Assembly: GCA_020747065.1 (NCBI GenBank)
Contig: JAGMVK010000005.1
Span: 1,674,001 to 1,738,000 of the forward strand
Source of the DNA: Cadophora sp. MPI-SDFR-AT-0126
Taxonomy: Eukaryota; Ascomycota; Leotiomycetes; Helotiales; Ploettnerulaceae
DNA: 64,000 nucleotides
Direction: 5' to 3'
Shown: in pieces, positions 59,384 through 64,000 of the stretch
Position numbering within the stretch: position 1 is the first letter of the stretch
Layout: every line of letters begins with the position of its first letter
Notes under the pieces: generated by a model
The model's database searches: none
Seen by the model: the letters and a program-made list of their open reading frames with translations, nothing else
What the model was told of the DNA's origin: nothing
Made by a program: the position numbers and the translations under genes

Positions 59384-60093
59384 GTTGGCGTTGTGTGGGT
59401 TGTGTGTTGATGTCGTCCGAGGAGCTGGAGGGTTTGCCAAATAATTTGAGGTCGCGAACTCCAGGCGCGGATTTCTTAGCGTTCTTAACACGTGACCATA
59501 AACGCCAAGACCAGCCTTACGTCGCCATCGCCCAGGTGAACGTGTGTTTTGAATTGTTCTCGATGTCCTCCGAGAGAGGAATGACATGTATAGTGGATAT
59601 TGTTTATAATAGTCTGTACAATTGAGGCTGCTGTGCCCCTCAAAAGTAGCTCTTTCTGAGAGTATTTTTGAAGAAGCGAGAGCGAGCAACGGCAACCTTC
59701 TGTCCTTCACATTTCGGTATCCTGCCATCGTAGGACACAAACAGCTTTGACCGAATCAAACTGTCAAACACAGTTGCATGTAATTCTGAGTAGACGAATC
59801 AGTGATTGCTTCAAGTACGATTGATATCATAAGAGCGAGGCAGCCAACTTTCCTTCCTCATACAATTCCCGCAAGCTGCTGTCTCAACAACAGACACGAA
59901 CCGCATCTCACATTGTACAAAACACATCACCAGATTTCAATGTACTAACCCCTGCCTACTATATCTTCTATGCATCGAATTAATCCACAACAGGGACATT
60001 TCCATCAACACCCAAACGATCGCCATCAGCATCACCATCCTCCTCATCGCCATCACTACACTACTTTTTCTCAACGCCAAAAATCAAAGCAAA
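59384..60093. promoter_or_regulatory. Divergent promoter, cef1 / START-like gene
   Basis: A 710-nt spacer. No other gene is seen. The right part is rich in CAT/CAC repeats just before the START-like ATG; a small open frame from 59970 overlaps this start. Confidence 0.5.
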
Positions 60094-60798
60094 ATGCCAA
60101 CCTCCGCAGAAGACAACACATCAGCTCTTCATACCACCCCCATCCCAACACCCACCTACGGCTTCTCCGGCTACTTCACAGTCCTCGCAAAAACATTCAT
60201 CCCGCACAACTCACCAGCTACCGTCCTGTCCGCCATCCGCGATACTAAAACCTGGTCTCAATGGAATGGCTTCACTCCAGCTTTCACTTTCAAGGGGTCT
60301 TCATCTATAGATTCAGACTCCAAATCAACGCCAGCTTCTGGGTCTGCCACCGCGACGTCTGATCCAGCTCTCATGACCGGTAAGCCAGGCTGGCTTGACC
60401 TGGGCTCCGAAGGTGCCATGACAGTTTTCATGAACGGTGATGGATTAGTTGAAGGATCAAAGAAGAGCAGAGAGCAGGGAATAATCATTACAGTCCTCGA
60501 GCCTCTTACTTCTCCCCTCAACTCCCCTCAAAACGAGGATCAGAAGAAAGGGTACAGAATCGCGTGGAAGAGCATCGGGTACGCAAAATGGCAGCTGTAT
60601 TCCGAGCGCGTGACCGAATTGGTGGAGGTTAATGAGGGCGCGCAGGGGAGGAACGGCACGGAGTATGTGTGTTGGGAGACTTTTGGGGGTGTGCTTGCGC
60701 CGGTTGTGAGGTTGGCGGTTGGGGGGACGTTGAGGGAGAGGTTTGGGGAGTATGCAGATGGGTTGAGAGGGTTTTGTGGAGGGAGAGGGGGAGGGTAG
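60094..60798 (+). CDS. START-like (SRPBCC fold) protein
   Basis: Single exon, 234 aa. The layout fits the SRPBCC/polyketide-cyclase-like hydrophobic-ligand fold: an early strand (FSGYFTVLAKTFIPH), the helix ATVLSAIRDTKTWSQWNGF with the family's typical Trp-x-x-Trp-Asn pair, a central sheet (RIAWKSIGYAKWQLYSERV) and a C-terminal helix. A low-complexity Ser/Thr insert lies at residues about 70-90. The C-terminus is Gly/Arg-rich and probably disordered. The ligand is unknown. An in-frame Met is absent upstream in this frame, supporting the start. Confidence 0.75.
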   Translation: MPTSAEDNTSALHTTPIPTPTYGFSGYFTVLAKTFIPHNSPATVLSAIRDTKTWSQWNGFTPAFTFKGSSSIDSDSKSTPASGSATATSDPALMTGKPGWLDLGSEGAMTVFMNGDGLVEGSKKSREQGIIITVLEPLTSPLNSPQNEDQKKGYRIAWKSIGYAKWQLYSERVTELVEVNEGAQGRNGTEYVCWETFGGVLAPVVRLAVGGTLRERFGEYADGLRGFCGGRGGG

Positions 60799-61476
60799 TA
60801 TGAGTGAGATTGGGAGTGGGGATGTTGGGAAGTGAGTGAGGCTTTTGGAACTTGCCCTTACTTGGCCCTCTTAAATAGGACAAAATTGGATCCTATGATG
60901 ATGGCTTTTCTCGAGTCATGCGGGTCATCAGCATCGCAAAGACTCAATTAGATCCCGCGCAGTACACAGGGCATGGACACCAGTTGGATGATACACAATA
61001 GCATTGTCATTCTGGGCGGATTTTAAGCTACCAAGTACTTCAGTAGACGAGAAAAAGTCGCGAAGACAACACAAAACAATTCTCCAAACCATGATATGAT
61101 CAAGATCAATATCAATCCATCGTACACAGAAGTAGAACAATAATAACATCGCAGCAGATGAAGGAACACAACAGCCTCAGAAAACATCCCTCCTCAAAAA
61201 CTATATACAACAAAGCAAACTCCTTTTTTTTGTCGTGCACATTGCATCCCAGAACACCACACCCAACAAAGAAGACCATCCATCCAACTATATTCCCATC
61301 CAGACCTTCCAGTCATGTCCATCCATAGTCCATAAATTGCGTCGCGTCATTGATGTTGTATCGAGATAACCAAAGCCAAGTCAAGAAGCCCACCCCAAAT
61401 CCATTGTTGGATCCAAAATCCGTCCGTTGAAAACGCCTGAGTAGTTGAGAAAACCCGAGATTGATTTGCTTATCGG
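60799..61476. other. Convergent 3' regions
   Basis: No gene is supported between the START-like gene (plus) and xlnR (minus). Short open frames here show no motifs. Confidence 0.6.
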
Positions 61477-64000
61477 TTAGAGAGCCAGGCCTGTCCCGTC
61501 CCCCGTCCATCGATACAGAGCTAGCACTTCCCTCCTCCGTAATTGCTGTTCGCCGAAATCCTCTGGCACGCGTCCACGCACTTGTGCCAGTGCTGAGCGC
61601 ATGACTTTGCGGAAGTTCCTCTGTTGATTGTTAGATTTGTTTTTGCTTTTGCTTTTGCTTTTGGAGATGAAGGGTAAGGACTACTAACCTGGTATTCAGT
61701 ATTGAGTGTCACGACACAGGCCTCGTGTGCGCGTACGATCGTCTCGCAAGCCTTGACTACACTAGGTGAAGCCTCGACCTGGAGCTTATCTGCAATCAAC
61801 AGCAGCAGGAAACTCCCTTGGAGCAGATACACGCCGAAGAAGAACGGCATGAATTCCAGTCCTGGGTCGTATTCGAGGATGTTGTTGATGGCTTCGGCGG
61901 CACTGACGGCGTGGCCTGTGGCGTTAATGAAACTTTGCGAGGAGATCCAGAGGTCATTGTCATCGAGTAGGGAGATGGGATCCCATTTTCCGGTCAACAA
62001 GATGTGCAGCACGTGCATTACATGTGTACCGTAGGCGACTACAATTCGTGTTTGGATGTCTGCTTCGGAAACGTGGGCGGAGGATGCGGTGTGAACTGAG
62101 CGAACGGAAGGTGTGCCGATGTCGTTGTGCTCTGTTGTGTTTGCTTGCTGGGTGGCTGCGATGCCATCCATAGTAGTCTCAGGTTGTTCTTCCGCCTTGA
62201 GATTTCGTTCTTCGAATTCTTTGAGGCTCTCGCCGTATCGGTCGAGTTGTCTGGCGATTTCGCTGGCATGATCGTCCCATTCGGACTGTGATCTGAAGCC
62301 AACTCCGAATCGAGGGTGGTTCTTGGCGTGGTAGAGATCTACGATCTCTCCGAGGATAGTCATGAGGGGTAAGAAATATCCGAATATGCTATGTCCGGTA
62401 CACTCAAAGTTAGGTCCAATCCCTCTAATCCGTGGAGCGCCACTCGGGGAGGTAATATGAATGCTTGAATCACCGGTGTAGAAGTCTCCAGCCTGCCACA
62501 ACGTGTCGTCCATTGGCTGGAGAAGGCCATCGCACTCGATGTCTAACAGGAAGAGTGGTCTGTTATAACAAAGAGCGAGATGGCGATCCACGGTATAACA
62601 CAGCCACCATATCCTTCTACGTTCCTCCCTCTCTTCCTCATTGATGCCTGATGTGGGCAGGTCATCCTCTTCCCCATCGGCATCAGCGTCATGCTCGGCA
62701 GGTTGCTGGACAGCTGTATGAGGCAGCTCTCGTCCAAGCTTCAATTCTCTTGCCAGAGACCAAGCTGCGTTCCACCACCTGAGACTAGCCCCCTTGTACT
62801 CGCTTGCTGAGACAACAGTGGCAAGATGGATATAGGTGACCACATCATCCAGTGTTCCAGCGGCACCAAAAGCAGCACTAGACTCTCCATTCAAGCCGTC
62901 TGGGTTGACAGACCCAGGCATGGCCACACCCAGGCCTCCCAAGGCAACACCATTGATGACAGTGTTTGAGAAGTTAGGCGACGACTCGCCACTGGATGGA
63001 CCGTGGATGAGTGGCTTGAGGAGACCGACAGTGAGTTCCAGAAGTCTCTGACAGATACGTCCGCGTGAGGAAGGAGGTGCCGTCAGGAAAGCTGCGTCAC
63101 TCGTTTGGGCCACAACCCATAGCATGCTGGCTAATAGTGCTGGAGTGCATTGTCTCGGCTTGGTCGGGTGAAGAATAGAGTGTTTACGGAACACATACCC
63201 GAGGACATATGGTGAAGTCGGATGCATCAACGCCGATGAAGAACTTGCAAAGTACAAGTCCAACAGGTCACAAGCCAGGGATAAAGGGATGATATTGCCA
63301 AGATGTGGGATCAGGGGCTGCAAGACGGGGTAGCGGAGGGTGGTGTTGTAGCTGTGGTTCGTCACGTGTTGTTGATATTGGTTCGAAGGGGAAGGTATTG
63401 ACATCCATCCTCCCGGTGAAGCAGCATCTGACCCCATTGGAAATCCGGGGAGAGGACTATCGCCTAAACGAAAGGGGCCAGGGGTGTTTCCCGGATAATG
63501 AGTCGGGCTTGATGTCTGGAGAGCATAAGGTAGATCATAGCCGGGTAAATTTCCCTGTCCGGCAGTGAAGTTGGGATGACCACCATTGCCATTCATCATG
63601 TGGGGATTCAGGGCAGGTCGGTAGCCATGCATGCTTGAATAGCCGTTGAGATTCAGGGACGCAGGGCTTTCGATTTGATCAGCTTCCGCGCGACTAACCA
63701 TGTGAGGCTGATGTCCGTTGGGGAGTTCCGCGAGGCTCTCGAGGCTGCCAGCTCGTAGCCTTCCCTTCATGACAGCTTCACGAGCAGAGGTCTTGTCGAG
63801 TCCTGTGGTGTTGAGGCTAAGCGACCTGGAGGCCTGGGGACGGCGAAACTCTCCATTCTCATTTTGCGCAGAGGTCGTCGAAGAGCCATTTTCGTTGCGT
63901 GATTCAGTCGATGAAGTGCGCTCATCTGAAGACTGGCCGTTTGGTGACTTTTGGCCATTAGCTGCAGCGGCGGCGGCTTGCTGTGCTAAGTCTTTGCGCG
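61477..64000 (-). CDS. xlnR: Xylanolytic transcriptional activator XlnR/Xyr1, 5' end beyond the window
   Basis: Zn2Cys6 activator of xylanase, cellulase and pentose-use genes, nuclear when induced. The window holds the last 817 residues: an exon open from the right edge (frame at 63998) to 61689 and a last exon 61477-61620. The DNA-binding zinc cluster lies outside. Highly conserved XlnR blocks are seen: [99 protein letters not shown] and [12 protein letters not shown]. The last exon gives [15 protein letters not shown] and the end [13 protein letters not shown], also typical. The intron (donor gttagt at 61688) must be removed; the frame that reads through it ends in an artificial tail at 61521. 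The ATG at 63770 is internal. Confidence 0.96.

Noticed and set aside
61521..61620. Cys/His-containing C-terminal tail of XlnR as a new domain
   Set aside because: It is an out-of-frame reading through the last intron; splicing restores the known XlnR end.
1..64000. tRNA, rRNA, CRISPR array or prokaryote-type operon
   Set aside because: No cloverleaf with intact A/B boxes, no spaced repeats and no ribosome-binding sites were seen; spliceosomal introns show a eukaryotic nuclear genome.

Overview
This is a stretch of nuclear chromosome from a filamentous ascomycete (Pezizomycotina). The evidence is the many short introns of about 45-85 nt with GTRNGT donors and YAG acceptors, Zn2Cys6 and F-box proteins, lineage-specific families (XlnR, NirA/NIT4-type, GILT-like, CorA-like, GH35) and roughly one gene per 2.5-3 kb. 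Leotiomycetes would fit the protein flavour, but the sequence alone does not prove it. I support 20 protein-coding genes (two cut by the window edges) and one decayed gene. I see no RNA gene, CRISPR array or intact transposon. Exon limits were worked out by joining frames at splice sites; in every multi-exon model but one the phases add up exactly.

Layout. 0-2.6 kb: 3' part of GMP synthetase, then a broken DUF3176-type membrane protein. 2.6-6.7 kb: no gene supported; the last part is probably the long leader or promoter of the next gene. 6.7-13.1 kb: a secretory single-pass SH3 protein, a HAD phosphatase and the mitochondrial inner-membrane protein Mdm33/She9. 13.2-19.5 kb: a secreted GH35 beta-galactosidase divergent from an F-box protein. 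20-25.9 kb: a large unrecognised coiled-coil protein and a small bZIP factor. 28.4-35.8 kb: a compact possible sugar-use cluster made of a Zn2Cys6 regulator, a cytosolic GH5 glycosidase and an MFS sugar permease; the last two share a divergent promoter.

36.3-41.2 kb: an FMN-binding PNPOx-like protein, the tRNA-binding cofactor Arc1 and a DHA1-type drug/polyamine MFS transporter. 43.5-46.5 kb: a NirA/NIT4-type nitrate regulator. 47.2-51.5 kb: a hexokinase-family protein with an 18-nt micro-exon, divergent from a GILT-like thiol reductase whose coding end overlaps that of the decapping scavenger DcpS. 52-56.3 kb: a large CorA-like metal transporter. 57-60.8 kb: splicing factor Cef1/CDC5L and a START-like protein. 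61.5 kb to the right edge: most of the xylanolytic activator XlnR, without its DNA-binding domain.

The window is mostly housekeeping genes mixed with carbon and nitrogen control: XlnR, NirA-type, hexokinase, two glycosidases, a sugar permease and a linked Zn2Cys6 factor. The TF-GH5-permease group at 28-36 kb is the best candidate for a little-described functional unit. Its substrate cannot be read from sequence.
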